A stretch of DNA of 64,000 bases from Ensifer sp. LC163 (GCF_001695855.1 NZ_MBSS01000034.1:308567-372566); one strand, 5' to 3'; numbered from the stretch's first letter, positions 38,701-48,854 are shown. Translations and numbers: made by a program. Notes: generated by a model not told the origin, from the sequence alone.

Positions 38701-39443
38701 TGCCGCGCTTTCGACTGACCGTCGAATATGACGGCTCGAACTATGTCGGCTGGCAGCGGCAGGACAACGGCCCCTCCGTTCAGGGCGCGATCGAAAAGGC
38801 GATCCTGTCGCTGACCGGCGAAACCGTCTCGATCCGCGGGGCCGGGCGTACCGATTCCGGCGTGCATGCCGTCGGGCAGGTGGCGCATGCGGACCTGACG
38901 CGCCAGTGGAAACCCCACACGCTGCGCAATGCGCTGAATGCGCATCTGGGCATGGCCGGCGAGGGCGTTTCGATCCTCGAAGCCCAGGAAGTTCCCGACG
39001 CCTTCGACGCGCGGTTTTCGGCGCTGCGCCGCCATTACCTCTATCGGATCATCTGTCGACAGTCGCCGCTGGCGCTGGAGGCGAAGCGCGCCTGGTGGGT
39101 GCCGAAGCCGCTTGATCACCACGCGATGCATGAAGGCGCGCAGCGGCTCGTCGGCCATCACGACTTCACCACCTTCCGCTCGGCCCATTGCCAGGCGACA
39201 AGCCCGATGCGCACGCTCGACCGCCTCGACGTCACCCGGTCCGGCGACCTGATCGAAATTCGCGCTACCGCGCAGAGCTTCCTGCACAATCAGATCCGCT
39301 CCTTCGCCGGCTCGCTGAAGCTGGTGGGCGAGGGAAAGTGGACGCCGGACGAGCTGCAGACGGTGCTCGAAGCACGCGATCGCAAGGCCTGCGGCCCGGT
39401 GGCGCCGCCTGACGGGCTCTATTTCATGCAGGTCGATTATTGA
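38700..39443 (+). CDS. truA: tRNA pseudouridine(38-40) synthase TruA
   Basis: 247 aa. The catalytic Asp lies in [17 protein letters not shown] near residue 51. Also visible: [12 protein letters not shown] near the N-terminus and [13 protein letters not shown] near 195. Conserved downstream neighbour of fmt in alphaproteobacteria. Confidence 0.96.
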   Translation: MPRFRLTVEYDGSNYVGWQRQDNGPSVQGAIEKAILSLTGETVSIRGAGRTDSGVHAVGQVAHADLTRQWKPHTLRNALNAHLGMAGEGVSILEAQEVPDAFDARFSALRRHYLYRIICRQSPLALEAKRAWWVPKPLDHHAMHEGAQRLVGHHDFTTFRSAHCQATSPMRTLDRLDVTRSGDLIEIRATAQSFLHNQIRSFAGSLKLVGEGKWTPDELQTVLEARDRKACGPVAPPDGLYFMQVDY

Positions 39444-39453
39444 GACATGGCCA

Positions 39454-39480
39454 GTCGCGCGCAGAGGGCGCGCGACGCTT
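39454..39480 (+). terminator. Terminator after truA
   Basis: Perfect 9-bp stem GTCGCGCGC / GCGCGCGAC with a 5-nt loop, then GCTTTT. It lies between convergent truA and the membrane-protein gene. Confidence 0.75.
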
Positions 39481-39503
39481 TTCGGGTGCTGTCGTGTTGC
39501 TTG

Positions 39504-40100
39504 TCAGCTCGGGATCAGGCCGAAGAACTGCTGCAGCACCTCGCCCAACATCATCGACGGCAGCAGGAAGAGCGCCGTCAGCGCCGAGGTGAGCAAGACC
39601 TGGTTTCCGGTGATGATGCGCAGCAGCCGGAAGAGCACGCCGATGCTGACGAAGAGCAGCACCAGCCAGATCAGGCTTGTCAGCCCCTCGCTGCCGGGAA
39701 TGACCAGGCGGATCGCTGCCGGCACCGCCATCGCATAGGACAACGGCACGGAAAGCCAGTTGGTGGTGACAACGATCGGCACCACGGCCGCGGCAAAGCC
39801 GAGCGGGCGCGCCAGGATGAAAATCAAGACGAGCGGCAGCAACCAGCTGACGAGGTCGACGACCAGCAGCTTGAAGACGAAGCTGAAACCAACAGTGGTG
39901 CCGGTCGGCATGGCAGAGAGATAATAAAGCCGCCAGGATGCCCAGGTGACGGCGATGGCCGGCAGGCACCAGAGCATGGCCGTAAACGAGCGCCACAATC
40001 CGCTCTCGCTGAAATCGAGCCAGCGGAAACCCTCGCCATTGCCCTGGACCAGCAGCCAGAGGCCCTTGATATAGGCCAGGACCTCCTCAAGCGGCGGCAT
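39504..40100 (-). CDS. Conserved polytopic membrane protein of unknown function
   Basis: 198 aa, with about five hydrophobic helices (around 35-60, 66-100, 103-130, 140-165 and 172-195) and a soluble N-terminal stretch with [24 protein letters not shown]. No transporter or enzyme motif recognised. Overlaps the 3' end of dapE by 14 bases, so it is co-translated with it; the pairing suggests a conserved rhizobial unit, but no link to lysine or peptidoglycan synthesis can be shown from sequence. Confidence 0.8.
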   Translation of the reverse strand: MPPLEEVLAYIKGLWLLVQGNGEGFRWLDFSESGLWRSFTAMLWCLPAIAVTWASWRLYYLSAMPTGTTVGFSFVFKLLVVDLVSWLLPLVLIFILARPLGFAAAVVPIVVTTNWLSVPLSYAMAVPAAIRLVIPGSEGLTSLIWLVLLFVSIGVLFRLLRIITGNQVLLTSALTALFLLPSMMLGEVLQQFFGLIPS

Positions 40101-41280
40101 GGCCGAACCATCGGGCGATGAAGGTTTCGTAGATGCCCGTCAGCGTTTCAAGGTCGGCGACGGCGACGCGCTCGTCGACCATGTGCATGGTCTGGCCGAC
40201 GAGGCCGAATTCGACGACGGGGCAATAGTCCTTGATGAACCGCGCGTCCGAGGTGCCGCCGGTGGTCGAAAGCTTTGGCTGCTGGCCGGTGACCGCTTCG
40301 ACCGCGCCCGACAGCGATGAGATCAGCGCATTGTTGCGCGTCAGGAAAACGTGGCTCGGGCGCTCGTTCCAGGTGATCTCGTATCTGACCGGATCGCGAC
40401 CCGCCCGCAGCGCGCCATCAGCCGCCGCGCGGTCGAGCCGGGCGACGATCTCCGCCATCAGGCTCTCGGCGGTCCAGGTATCGTTGAAGCGGATATTGAA
40501 GGCGGCGCTCGCCTTTGCCGGAATGACGTTGACGGCGCTGTTGCCGACGTCGATCGTCGTCACTTCCAGGTTGGATGGCTGGAAGTTTTCCGTGCCGTTG
40601 TCGAAGGGCGGATCCATCAGCGCCTGCGTCAGTTGCAGGATGCCCCGCACCGGATTGTCCGCCAGATGCGGGTAGGCCGCGTGGCCCTGAACGCCGTTGA
40701 CGGTGATCCGGCCCGAAAGCGACCCACGCCGGCCGATCTTGATCATGTCGCCGAGCCGGTCGGGATTGGTCGGTTCACCGACCAGGCAGGCATCCCAGCG
40801 CTCGCCCTTGGCGGCTGCCCAGTCGAGAAGCTTCGTCGTGCCGTTGATGGCAGGACCTTCCTCGTCGCCGGTGATGAGAAGGGAAACCGAACCCTTCGGG
40901 GCCCCATGCTTTTCGATGTGACGGGCAACCGCTGCCACGAAACAGGCGATGCCGCCCTTCATGTCGACGGCGCCGCGGCCATACATTTCGCCGCCGGCGA
41001 TGTCGGCGGAAAACGGGCCGTGGGTCCACGCACTTTCGTCGCCGACCGGCACCACGTCGGTGTGGCCGGCAAACATCAGATGCGGCCCATCGCTGCCAAG
41101 CCGGGCATAGAGGTTCTCGATATCGGGCGTGCCCACGTCCTTCGCGGTCACCCGGTCGACGACGAAGCCGAGCGGCTTCAGCATGGCTTCGAGCGCCGCG
41201 AGCGCACCGCCTTCGGCGGGCGTAACGGAGGGGCAACGGATGAGAGTGGCGAGATTGGCGATCGGATTGGTCGAGGTCAT
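40087..41280 (-). CDS. dapE: Succinyl-diaminopimelate desuccinylase
   Basis: 397 aa dinuclear-zinc M20 hydrolase of the lysine/meso-diaminopimelate pathway. Metal and catalytic motifs: [12 protein letters not shown] near residue 71, [13 protein letters not shown] near 102, [12 protein letters not shown] near 136 and a C-terminal histidine in [10 protein letters not shown] near 363. dapD of the same pathway lies 10 kb away on the same strand (51358-52215), with efflux and regulatory genes between them. Confidence 0.96.
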   Translation of the reverse strand: MTSTNPIANLATLIRCPSVTPAEGGALAALEAMLKPLGFVVDRVTAKDVGTPDIENLYARLGSDGPHLMFAGHTDVVPVGDESAWTHGPFSADIAGGEMYGRGAVDMKGGIACFVAAVARHIEKHGAPKGSVSLLITGDEEGPAINGTTKLLDWAAAKGERWDACLVGEPTNPDRLGDMIKIGRRGSLSGRITVNGVQGHAAYPHLADNPVRGILQLTQALMDPPFDNGTENFQPSNLEVTTIDVGNSAVNVIPAKASAAFNIRFNDTWTAESLMAEIVARLDRAAADGALRAGRDPVRYEITWNERPSHVFLTRNNALISSLSGAVEAVTGQQPKLSTTGGTSDARFIKDYCPVVEFGLVGQTMHMVDERVAVADLETLTGIYETFIARWFGHAAA

Positions 41281-41412
41281 GTAGCGATATGCCGTCTCCG
41301 TGGCGCTTGGGCCAATGGGATTGAGGGTGCTGGTTTATCCGATCGTTGCGCGCCTGTCACGCAGGATGGACGTGCAGCCGGCGGCTGAGACTATCCGTCT
41401 GTCTTCAACGTA

Positions 41413-41439
41413 AGCGGGCCGGATCAGATCCGGCCCGCT
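41413..41439. terminator. Long perfect inverted repeat downstream of the RND pump gene
   Basis: A 13-bp perfect palindrome AGCGGGCCGGATC / GATCCGGCCCGCT with a 1-base centre, 27 bases past the pump stop. GC-rich like a terminator stem but without a U-tract. Confidence 0.55.
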
Positions 41440-41466
41440 CGAAGCGCATATAGGGGCAGGGTTACC

Positions 41467-44400
41467 TCATTCTCCAGGCGCGAGATGAGGTGCTTCAATA
41501 TGCGCTCCGGCGTGCTTCAACCGCCGCTCGCCCGAAAGCTTGCGGATCAGCACGTAGAACACCGGCGTCATGAAGATGCCGAAGGCGGTGACGCCGATCA
41601 TGCCGGCAAAGACCGCGACGCCCATGGCCGAGCGCATTTCGGCGCCGGCGCCGGTGGAGATCACCAGGGGCACGACACCCATGATGAAGGCCATCGAGGT
41701 CATCAGGATCGGCCGCAGACGCAGCCGACTCGCCTCGATTGCCGCCTGGACGGCGGTGCTGCCGGACAGTTCCAGTTCGCGGGCGAACTCGACGATCAGG
41801 ATCGCGTTTTTGGCGGAAAGCCCGACAAGCACGATCAAGCCGATCTGCGTGAAGACGTTGTTGTCGCCTCCCGTCAGCCAGACGCCGGCAAGGGCTGCCA
41901 TGATGCCCATCGGCACGATCAGGATGATCGCGATCGGCAGGGTCAGGCTCTCATACTGGGCGGCGAGCACGAGATAGACGAGCAGCAGCGCCAGCGGGAA
42001 GACGAGCATGCCCGAATTGCCGGCAAGAATCTGCTGGTAGGTCAGATCCGTCCATTCGAACGAGATGCCCGGCGGCAGCGTTTCCGCAGCGATCTTCTCG
42101 ATGGCGGCCTGGGCCTGGCCCGAGGAGAAGCCCGGTGCAGGGCCACCGTTGATGTCGGCCGACAGGAAGCCGTTGTAGCGGATCGCCCGCTCGGCGCCGA
42201 CCGTCTGCTCGACCTTCAACAGCGCCGACAGCGGGATCATCTCGCCCGATTGCGAGCGCACCTTCAGCTTGCCGATGTCGTCGGCGTGGCTGCGGTAATT
42301 CGCATCGGCCTGGACGCGAACGCTGTAGGTGCGGCCGAAGGCGTTGAAGTCGTTGACGTAGAGCGAACCGAGATAGATCTGCAGCGTTTCGAAGACATCG
42401 GTCACCTCGACGCCGAGCTGGCGCGCCTTGACGCGATCGAGATCGGCATAGAGCTGCGGCACGTTGATCTGGTAGCTCGAATAGAGACCGGCCAGCTCCG
42501 GCGTCTGGTAGGCCTTGGCGAGGAAGGCCTTGGCCGCCTCGTCCAGCGCCTTGTAGCCGAGGCCGTTCTTGTCCTCGATCTGCAGCTTGAAGCCGCCGGT
42601 GGTGCCGAGACCCTGGACGGGCGGCGGCGGAAACATGGCGATGAAGGCATCCTGGATCGCGCCGAATTCCTGGTTCAGCTGCATGGCGATCGCCCCGCCC
42701 GAAAGCTCGGGCGTCGTGCGCTCCTCGAACGGCTTCAACGCCACGAAGACGATGCCGGAGTTCGACGAGTTGGTGAAGCCGTTGATCGACAGGCCGGGGA
42801 AGGCGATGGCGTTTTCGACGCCGGGATGCTTGAGCGCAATGTCGCTCATGCGGCGGATGACGTCTTCCGAGCGGTCGAGCGTCGCTGCGTCAGGCAACTG
42901 CGCGAAACCGATCAGATACTGCTTGTCCTGGGCCGGCACGAAGCCGCCGGGAACGGCGCGGAACAGCACGAAGGTGACGCCGAGCAGGACGACATAGACA
43001 CCCATGATCAGCGACTTGCGCGACAGGATCCTGCCGACGCCGCGGCCGTAGGCTTCCGAGCTGCGGCCGAAGAAGCGGTTGAAGCCGCGGAAGAACCAGC
43101 CGAACACCTTGTCCATGGCGCGGGTCAGCCAATCCTTCGGTGCGTGGTGATCGCGCAGGAGGAGGGCGGCCAAGGCCGGGGAAAGCGTCAGCGAGTTGAT
43201 GGCGGAGATCACCGTCGAGATGGCGATCGTCAGCGCGAACTGGCGGTAGAACTGCCCGGTCAGGCCGGTGATGAAGGCAAGCGGCACGAACACGGCGACG
43301 AGCACCAGCGCAATGGCGATGATCGGTCCGGAAACCTCCTGCATCGCCCGGTAGGTCGCCTGGATCGGCGACAGACCTTGCTCGATGTTGCGCTCGACGT
43401 TTTCGACCACGACGATGGCGTCATCGACGACGATGCCGATCGCCAGCACCAATCCGAACAGGCTGAGCGCATTGATCGAGAAGCCGAAGACATACATCAC
43501 CGCGAAGGTGCCGACGATCGACACCGGAACCGCCACGAGCGGGATGATCGAGGCGCGCCAGGTCTGCAGGAAGACGATGACGACGATGACGACCAGCGCG
43601 ATCGCTTCAAGCAGGGTGTGGATGACGGACTCGATCGAGGCGCGCACGAACTGGGTGGTGTCGTAGACGATCTCGTAGTCGACGCCGTCAGGCATGGTCA
43701 GCTTCAGCTCAGCCATCGCCTTGTGCACGTTTTCCGAGATCTGGATCGCGTTCGAGCCGGGTGCCTGGAAGACGCCCATGCCGACCGCGGCCTTGTTGTC
43801 GAGCAGCGAGCGCAGCGAGTAGTCGGCAGCACCCATCTCGACACGCGCGACGTCGCCGAGGCGCGTGACCTCGCCGCCGGCGCCCGACTTGACGACGATG
43901 TCGGCAAAATCCTCAGGCGTCTGCAGGCGGCCCTGCGCATTGACGGAGAGCTGCAGGTCGAGCCCCGGAACCGACGGCGAGGCGCCGATGACGCCGGCAG
44001 CCGCCTGGACGTTCTGCGCGCGGATGGCGTTGGCCACGTCGCTCGCCGCAAGGCCGCGTTCGGCAGCCTTCTGCGGGTCGATCCAGATGCGCATCGAATA
44101 GTCGCCGCCGCCGAAGATCTGCACCTGGCCGACACCGTCGATGCGGGCGAGCCGATCCTTGACGTTGAGGACGCCGTAGTTGCGCAGGTAGTTGATGTCG
44201 TACTGGCCGTTGGGCGACAAGAGGTGCACGACGAGCGTCAGGTCCGGCGAGCTCTTGACGGTCGTGACGCCGAGACGACGCACTTCCTCGGGCAGGCGCG
44301 GCTCGGCCTGCGCGACGCGGTTCTGGATCAGCTGCTGGGCCTGGTCTGGATCGGTGCCGAGTTCGAAGGTGACGGTCAGGGTCATCAGACCGTCGGCCGT

Positions 44401-44652
44401 CGCCTGGCTCTGCATGTAGAGCATGCCTTCGACGCCGTTGATCTGTTCCTCGAGTGGCGTTGCCACGGTTTCGGCGATGACGGCCGGGTTGGCGCCGGGA
44501 TATTGCGCCCGCACGACGATCTGCGGCGGCACGACTTCGGGATATTCGGAGATCGGCAGACCGGTCATGCCGATCAGGCCGGCCACGAAGATCAGGACCG
44601 AGAGAACGCCCGCGAAGACCGGGCGGTCGACGAAGAAGCGTGAGAAGTTCAT
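41467..44652 (-). CDS. RND efflux pump inner-membrane transporter (HAE1/AcrB type)
   Basis: 1061 aa. Proton-driven trimeric exporter of hydrophobic compounds, working with the adaptor encoded next to it and an outer-membrane channel that is not encoded here. Twelve helices and two large periplasmic loops; the proton-relay Asp pair is in AIGIVVDDAIVVVENVERN near residue 405. N-terminal NFSRFFVDRPVFAGVLSVLIF is typical of the family. Substrate cannot be predicted. Together with the adaptor and hydrolase genes it forms a three-gene run divergent from a LysR gene. Confidence 0.95.
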   Translation of the reverse strand: MNFSRFFVDRPVFAGVLSVLIFVAGLIGMTGLPISEYPEVVPPQIVVRAQYPGANPAVIAETVATPLEEQINGVEGMLYMQSQATADGLMTLTVTFELGTDPDQAQQLIQNRVAQAEPRLPEEVRRLGVTTVKSSPDLTLVVHLLSPNGQYDINYLRNYGVLNVKDRLARIDGVGQVQIFGGGDYSMRIWIDPQKAAERGLAASDVANAIRAQNVQAAAGVIGASPSVPGLDLQLSVNAQGRLQTPEDFADIVVKSGAGGEVTRLGDVARVEMGAADYSLRSLLDNKAAVGMGVFQAPGSNAIQISENVHKAMAELKLTMPDGVDYEIVYDTTQFVRASIESVIHTLLEAIALVVIVVIVFLQTWRASIIPLVAVPVSIVGTFAVMYVFGFSINALSLFGLVLAIGIVVDDAIVVVENVERNIEQGLSPIQATYRAMQEVSGPIIAIALVLVAVFVPLAFITGLTGQFYRQFALTIAISTVISAINSLTLSPALAALLLRDHHAPKDWLTRAMDKVFGWFFRGFNRFFGRSSEAYGRGVGRILSRKSLIMGVYVVLLGVTFVLFRAVPGGFVPAQDKQYLIGFAQLPDAATLDRSEDVIRRMSDIALKHPGVENAIAFPGLSINGFTNSSNSGIVFVALKPFEERTTPELSGGAIAMQLNQEFGAIQDAFIAMFPPPPVQGLGTTGGFKLQIEDKNGLGYKALDEAAKAFLAKAYQTPELAGLYSSYQINVPQLYADLDRVKARQLGVEVTDVFETLQIYLGSLYVNDFNAFGRTYSVRVQADANYRSHADDIGKLKVRSQSGEMIPLSALLKVEQTVGAERAIRYNGFLSADINGGPAPGFSSGQAQAAIEKIAAETLPPGISFEWTDLTYQQILAGNSGMLVFPLALLLVYLVLAAQYESLTLPIAIILIVPMGIMAALAGVWLTGGDNNVFTQIGLIVLVGLSAKNAILIVEFARELELSGSTAVQAAIEASRLRLRPILMTSMAFIMGVVPLVISTGAGAEMRSAMGVAVFAGMIGVTAFGIFMTPVFYVLIRKLSGERRLKHAGAHIEAPHLAPGE

Positions 44653-44791
44653 TGACGTATCCCCCTTGGGACGAGTTCAGGCAAATCTCCTTTCGTCGCG
44701 GCGAGAATACTCGCCACGCGCCGGGATCTGCAGAGTGATGTCTGGGCGGCCCATCCACTTCGGCGACAGCCGAAGTGGATGCCGTCATGTC

Positions 44792-45997
44792 CTATTTGGT
44801 GGCGATCGACGCCGTCGTTTCTTCCACCTGCTGCGGTGCCACGAGCACGCCCGGGCGCACCCGCTGCAGGCCGTTGACGACAATGTTCTCGCCGGTCTTC
44901 AGGCCGCTTTCGACGATGCGCAGCCCGTCGGAGTTCGGGCCGAGCGTCACCTGGCGGTATTCCACCTTGTTGTCCGAGCCGACGACGAACACGAACTTCT
45001 TGTCCTGGTCGGAGCCGATGGCGCGATCGCTGATCACGAGCTTTTCTTCGGGCTCGGGTTCGCCGATGCGAATGCGCACGAACTGGCCCGGGATCAGCCG
45101 CCCGTCGGCATTCTCGAGTGCGGCGCGAACCCGGATCGTGCCGGTCGCCGCATCCACCTCGTTGTTGATGAGCTGGATATGCCCGGAAATCGGCGTGCCT
45201 TCGTCGGCGGCGGTGCCGATCTGGACCGGGATGCGCTCGATCGCGCTGCCGCCGGCCGAAGCCTGGAGCCGGGCGAGTGCAGTGGTGACCACCTCTTCGC
45301 TGGCGCTGAAGCTTGCATAGATCGGGTCAACCGAAACAAGCGTCGTCAGCACCGGCGAGGCGGAGCCGGCAGCAACGAGATTGCCGGCGGTCACCTCCAA
45401 CCGGCCGACGCGGCCGGAAATCGGTGCTTTCACCTGGGTGTATTCCAGGTCGAGCTCGGCCGTCCGCAACGCCGCCTTGGCGGAGCGTACGCTTGCCTGC
45501 GCCTCGTCGAAGGCGCTGAGCCGCTGGTCGACGCCGCTTTGCGGGATCGCGCTCGTGGTCACGAGTTTGCGTCCGCGGTCAAGTTCGGTCTTGGCGAGCG
45601 CCACCCGCGCCTCGGCAGCTGCGACCTCAGCTGCGGCCCGGTCGACGGCGGCGGCATAGGGCTCGGGGTCGATGGTAAGCAGCAGGTCGCCCTTCTTCAC
45701 CAATGCGCCCTCGCGGAAGTGGGCTTGGAGGATGGCGCCGCCGACACGGGGGCGAACCTCGACGCGTTCGATCGCTTCGAGCCGCCCGGAAAAGTCTTCC
45801 CAAGTGGTGATGCGGCGCGACTGCGCCTTGGCCACCGAAACCGGCACCGCCGGCGGCGGGGCGGCTGCCGTTTCGGTTGCGGCATCCGCTTCAAAATGCT
45901 GCGGCAGGCCCAAAAGAACGGCGGCTGCGCCAGCGGTGGACAGTAGGATGCTCAGGCCGGCGCCCCAAAGGGCCCGGCGGGTCACTGTCGATGTCAT
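44792..45997 (-). CDS. RND efflux periplasmic adaptor (membrane fusion protein)
   Basis: 401 aa. N-terminal signal anchor (residues 9-32), no lipobox cysteine seen. The adaptor order is visible: first barrel half (SGRLEAIERVEVRPRVGGAILQAHFREGALVKKGDLL near 68), an alpha-hairpin coiled coil (about 115-180), the second half (LDLEYTQVKAPISGRVGRLEV), beta-barrel and membrane-proximal domains. The gene ends 139 bases before the pump gene. Confidence 0.93.
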   Translation of the reverse strand: MTSTVTRRALWGAGLSILLSTAGAAAVLLGLPQHFEADAATETAAAPPPAVPVSVAKAQSRRITTWEDFSGRLEAIERVEVRPRVGGAILQAHFREGALVKKGDLLLTIDPEPYAAAVDRAAAEVAAAEARVALAKTELDRGRKLVTTSAIPQSGVDQRLSAFDEAQASVRSAKAALRTAELDLEYTQVKAPISGRVGRLEVTAGNLVAAGSASPVLTTLVSVDPIYASFSASEEVVTTALARLQASAGGSAIERIPVQIGTAADEGTPISGHIQLINNEVDAATGTIRVRAALENADGRLIPGQFVRIRIGEPEPEEKLVISDRAIGSDQDKKFVFVVGSDNKVEYRQVTLGPNSDGLRIVESGLKTGENIVVNGLQRVRPGVLVAPQQVEETTASIATK

Positions 45998-46081
45998 TTT
46001 TCTCTCCTTGCCGGTTGGGAGCCGGCTTTTTTGCTGCTGTCGTCGGCGAAGGGAAAAGGCTCGCGGCCCTGTCGTCCTCGC

Positions 46082-46957
46082 CTAACGCATCGTCATTTCC
46101 GCCGGCTTCGCCCCCGCCTGTTGAAAGAAGCGGGAAAAGATGCCGGTAATCGTTTCTTCCTGGGATGCCCAGGTTTCCGTGCTCACCGTGTTTTCCGGTA
46201 TCCAGCCGGCACGACCGGGAAGGATATGGGATTGAACGCTCACACCCGCCTGGCGAAGGCGGTCTGCATAGGCCGCAGTCTCGTCGCGCATCGGGCATTC
46301 CTCGCTGGTCAGGATCAGCGAGGGAACAAGGCCGGCCAACCGCGTACAGTGCGCAGGCGCCGCATAGGGATGCGTGAAGCCACCGCATTCGCCGAGATAC
46401 CGTTGCCAGCCTTCGGCGATCGATTGCACCGAAGCCTCGGGACAGTATTTGCGAAACGACGCGGTCGCCAGGCATGGATCCAGCATCGGCGACAGGAGGA
46501 TCTGCCCCTTGAGGTCGGTGAGGAACTGGTCGCGGGCCATCAGCGCCACACCGGCCGCCACGTTGCCGCCCGCCTCCTCGCCGGCGATGAACAGCATCGA
46601 CTTTTTGTGCGCGAATTGCGGGCACCGCGCGCGCATCGAGGAAAGCATGGAATAGGTGACGTCGAGTGCGGCCGGAAACGGATTGAGGCAGGCCGACGAA
46701 TATTCCGGCGAGATGACGATGGCACCGGCTGCCGCAAGCGCCTTGGCGACGCGCTCGCCGGCGGCGATCGAACTGCCGACGAAGGAACCGCCATGCAGGT
46801 GCAGCACCACGGGTGGCGGATTGAGCAGCGCTTCGCCACGATAGACACGTGCCGGGCACGAGCCTTTGCCCGTCTGCATCGTCTCTACTGTAAAGCGTTC
46901 GCCCATCTCTCTTGCCTTTGCCACGGGGCCATCCCACATGAGGCGGCAACCCGCCAT
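46082..46957 (-). CDS. Alpha/beta-hydrolase (hormone-sensitive-lipase type) homologue lacking the catalytic triad
   Basis: 291 aa. Fold and oxyanion motif are of the HSL/esterase family (LHLHGGSFVGSS, H55-G56-G57), but the nucleophile elbow that normally reads GDSAGG is GEEAGG at 126-131, placing Glu128 where the Ser should be. The usual Asp in TAExDPLRDE is Cys221 (TSEECPMRDE), and the usual H-G-F near the C-terminus is replaced by GRAGW at 248-252. So Ser, Asp and His are all absent. It may bind rather than hydrolyse a ligand. Located 84 bases upstream of the RND adaptor gene and divergent from a LysR gene. Confidence 0.85.
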   Translation of the reverse strand: MAGCRLMWDGPVAKAREMGERFTVETMQTGKGSCPARVYRGEALLNPPPVVLHLHGGSFVGSSIAAGERVAKALAAAGAIVISPEYSSACLNPFPAALDVTYSMLSSMRARCPQFAHKKSMLFIAGEEAGGNVAAGVALMARDQFLTDLKGQILLSPMLDPCLATASFRKYCPEASVQSIAEGWQRYLGECGGFTHPYAAPAHCTRLAGLVPSLILTSEECPMRDETAAYADRLRQAGVSVQSHILPGRAGWIPENTVSTETWASQEETITGIFSRFFQQAGAKPAEMTMR

Positions 46958-47046
46958 GATGGGAGAATAACATTGTCTTCTGTCTGGAATAGTCCGTCCA
47001 ATCCGACTACACTATTCAGTATCTCGAACAATCATGGCTATTGAAA
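46958..47046. promoter_or_regulatory. Divergent promoter region between the hydrolase-like and LysR genes
   Basis: 89 bases, less GC-rich than the genes around. A LysR regulator normally binds such a shared region through T-N11-A boxes. A candidate is ATTCAGTATCTCGAACAAT (about 47012-47030), but no clear dyad can be fixed by eye. Confidence 0.35.
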
Positions 47047-47958
47047 ATGGACCAGATCACGGCCATGCGCGCGTTTCTCCGCGTTGTCGAAACCGGCAAT
47101 TTCACGCGTGCTTCCGCTTCGCTCAATATGCCCAAGGCGACCGTCACCAATCTCATCCAGGGATTGGAGGCGCACCTGCGCACCAAACTGCTCAACCGTA
47201 CGACGCGGCGGGTTCTGGTGACGCCGGATGGCGCGCTCTACTACGAACGCGCTGCCCGCCTGCTCTCCGACCTCGACGAACTGGACGGCAGTCTCTCGAT
47301 CGCCCAGGGTCTGCCAAAGGGGCGGCTTCGTGTCGAGACGGCGAGTGCCTTCGCCAACCTGATCATCGTTCCAGCACTTCCCGAGTTTCAGAGAAAATAT
47401 CCCGATATCCAGATCGATCTCGGCGTTTCCGACCGCACGGTCGACTATCTGGCGGAGAATGTCGATTGCGCCATCCGCGGCGGTGCGCTCACGGACCAGT
47501 CGCTGATCGCCCGACGCATCACGGAGATGAAATTCATCACCTGCGCCTCACCGGAATATCTCAAGCGGCACGCCATGCCGCAGCATCCTTCTGACCTCGC
47601 AAAGAATTGCTCTGTCGTCGGCTACTTCATGTCGAAGACCGGACAGCAGATGCCTTACCATTTCCGGCGCGGCAACGAAGAGATGGAGATCCAGGGTCGT
47701 TACAGCGTCGCGGCAAACGAGGCGACCACCTATCTTGCCGCCGCGCGCGCCGGTCTGGGCGTTATCCAGGTGCCGCACTTCATGGTGCGCGACGATCTGC
47801 GCGCCGGTACGATGGTCCCGGTGCTCGCCGACTGGCAGATCGATCCGGAGCCGATCTATCTCGTCTATCCGCCCAACCGGCACCTGAGCAGCCGCTTGCG
47901 GGTCTTTGCCGATTGGGTGGTGAAAGTCGTCGCCCAGTCGCAGCTCGACGGTGAATAG
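47047..47958 (+). CDS. LysR-family transcriptional regulator
   Basis: 303 aa from the ATG at 47047 (a TTG two codons earlier is possible). N-terminal winged HTH ([38 protein letters not shown]), then the effector-binding domain from about residue 90. Resembles the CrgA/DmlR-like subgroup with a short linker. Most likely target is the divergent hydrolase-adaptor-pump run; effector unknown. Confidence 0.9.
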   Translation: MDQITAMRAFLRVVETGNFTRASASLNMPKATVTNLIQGLEAHLRTKLLNRTTRRVLVTPDGALYYERAARLLSDLDELDGSLSIAQGLPKGRLRVETASAFANLIIVPALPEFQRKYPDIQIDLGVSDRTVDYLAENVDCAIRGGALTDQSLIARRITEMKFITCASPEYLKRHAMPQHPSDLAKNCSVVGYFMSKTGQQMPYHFRRGNEEMEIQGRYSVAANEATTYLAAARAGLGVIQVPHFMVRDDLRAGTMVPVLADWQIDPEPIYLVYPPNRHLSSRLRVFADWVVKVVAQSQLDGE

Positions 47959-47960
47959 AA

Positions 47961-48356
47961 CTATTTTCCTCGCTCGGCGTCGTAGCGTTCACGCGCTGCA
48001 TCGAGGGCGCCGAAATGCGTTTCGGCCCAGCGATCAAGCACCAGCAGGGTTTCGCTGAGCGAACGGCCGACAGGGCTGAGGCTGTATTCCACGTGCGGCG
48101 GCACGGTCTTCTTGTCCTCGCGAATGACGAGGCCATTGCGCTCGAGCTCCTTCAGCGTCTGGGTCAGCATCTTCTGCGAGACATCGCCGAGGCGGCGCAT
48201 CAATGCGGCGTTGCGCATGGGCCCCTCCTCAAGCGCCGAGATGATCAGCATCGCCCATTTGCTGGCGATCAACTCGAGCGCATGGCGTGAGGAGCAAGCC
48301 GGGTCGAAGACATCCGGGATGGAGGTAAAGGGCGCTTCAGTCAGGTCGGTCGCCAT
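47961..48356 (-). CDS. HxlR-family transcriptional regulator
   Basis: About 131 aa from the ATG at 48356; the frame opens at 48371. Winged-helix HxlR domain (residues 25-115), with the usual N-terminal Cys in DPACSSRHALELIASKWAMLI. That Cys is a thiol sensor in several members. Divergent from the SMR exporter gene with only about 90 bases between, so it probably controls that gene and itself. Convergent with the LysR gene. Confidence 0.88.
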   Translation of the reverse strand: MATDLTEAPFTSIPDVFDPACSSRHALELIASKWAMLIISALEEGPMRNAALMRRLGDVSQKMLTQTLKELERNGLVIREDKKTVPPHVEYSLSPVGRSLSETLLVLDRWAETHFGALDAARERYDAERGK

Positions 48357-48445
48357 TTCTATAGTTACCAAAAGGTGCGTAATTGCTCTTCGGTGCCTGT
48401 CTTACCAGATTGTTCTCCAGATGAAAATTTTTGATGGAGACGGTA

Positions 48446-48763
48446 ATGGCATGGATCATCCTGATAGCGGCGAGCCTGATTGAAATCATCATGGGCCTGG
48501 CGCTCAAATATGCCGAAGGCTGGACGAAACTGCTGCCGAGCGTCGTCGGCATTGCGGCGGCTCTGGGCAGCGTCTACCTCCTGACGATCGCCATGCGCGA
48601 CCTGCCGGCCGGCACCGCCTACGCCGCCTGGACCGGCATCGGCTCCGTCGGCATTACCGTGCTTGGCATCGTGCTGTTCGGTGATCCCGTCTCCTGGATG
48701 CGGATCACCTGCATCGCCATGATCATCGTCGCCGTCGCCGGCCTTCGCTTCCTCGAAGCCTGA
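48446..48763 (+). CDS. gdx: SMR-family exporter of the Gdx/SugE (guanidinium) type
   Basis: 105 aa with four membrane helices. Start at 48446 (GGAG six bases upstream). The essential Glu of helix 1 lies in SLIEIIMGLALKYAEGW, and the GTAYAAWTGIGSVGITVLGIVLFGDP block matches the Gdx/SugE subgroup closely rather than EmrE. Known members swap guanidinium for protons. Gdx genes are often under guanidine riboswitches; the short gap here leaves little room for one, and a divergent HxlR regulator is present instead. Confidence 0.85.
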   Translation: MAWIILIAASLIEIIMGLALKYAEGWTKLLPSVVGIAAALGSVYLLTIAMRDLPAGTAYAAWTGIGSVGITVLGIVLFGDPVSWMRITCIAMIIVAVAGLRFLEA

Positions 48764-48792
48764 CGCGGCAAGCCTTCCCAATCCCGGACAAA

Positions 48793-48822
48793 AAAAGCGC
48801 CGCGATCAGATCGCGGCGCTTT
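48793..48822. terminator. Bidirectional terminator between gdx and the DEAD-box helicase
   Basis: Near-perfect 13-bp stem AAAAGCGCCGCGAT / ATCGCGGCGCTTTT with a 3-nt loop. The minus strand continues with TTTTTT, so it should serve the helicase well; the plus strand has a shorter T run. Confidence 0.85.
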
Positions 48823-48854
48823 TGATGTTCTGTGACGGCGTGTGCGCGTCGAGC

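Noticed and set aside
41485..44643. 1052-aa open frame antisense to the RND pump gene
   Set aside because: Same codon-bias artefact; the sense strand encodes an intact AcrB-type transporter.
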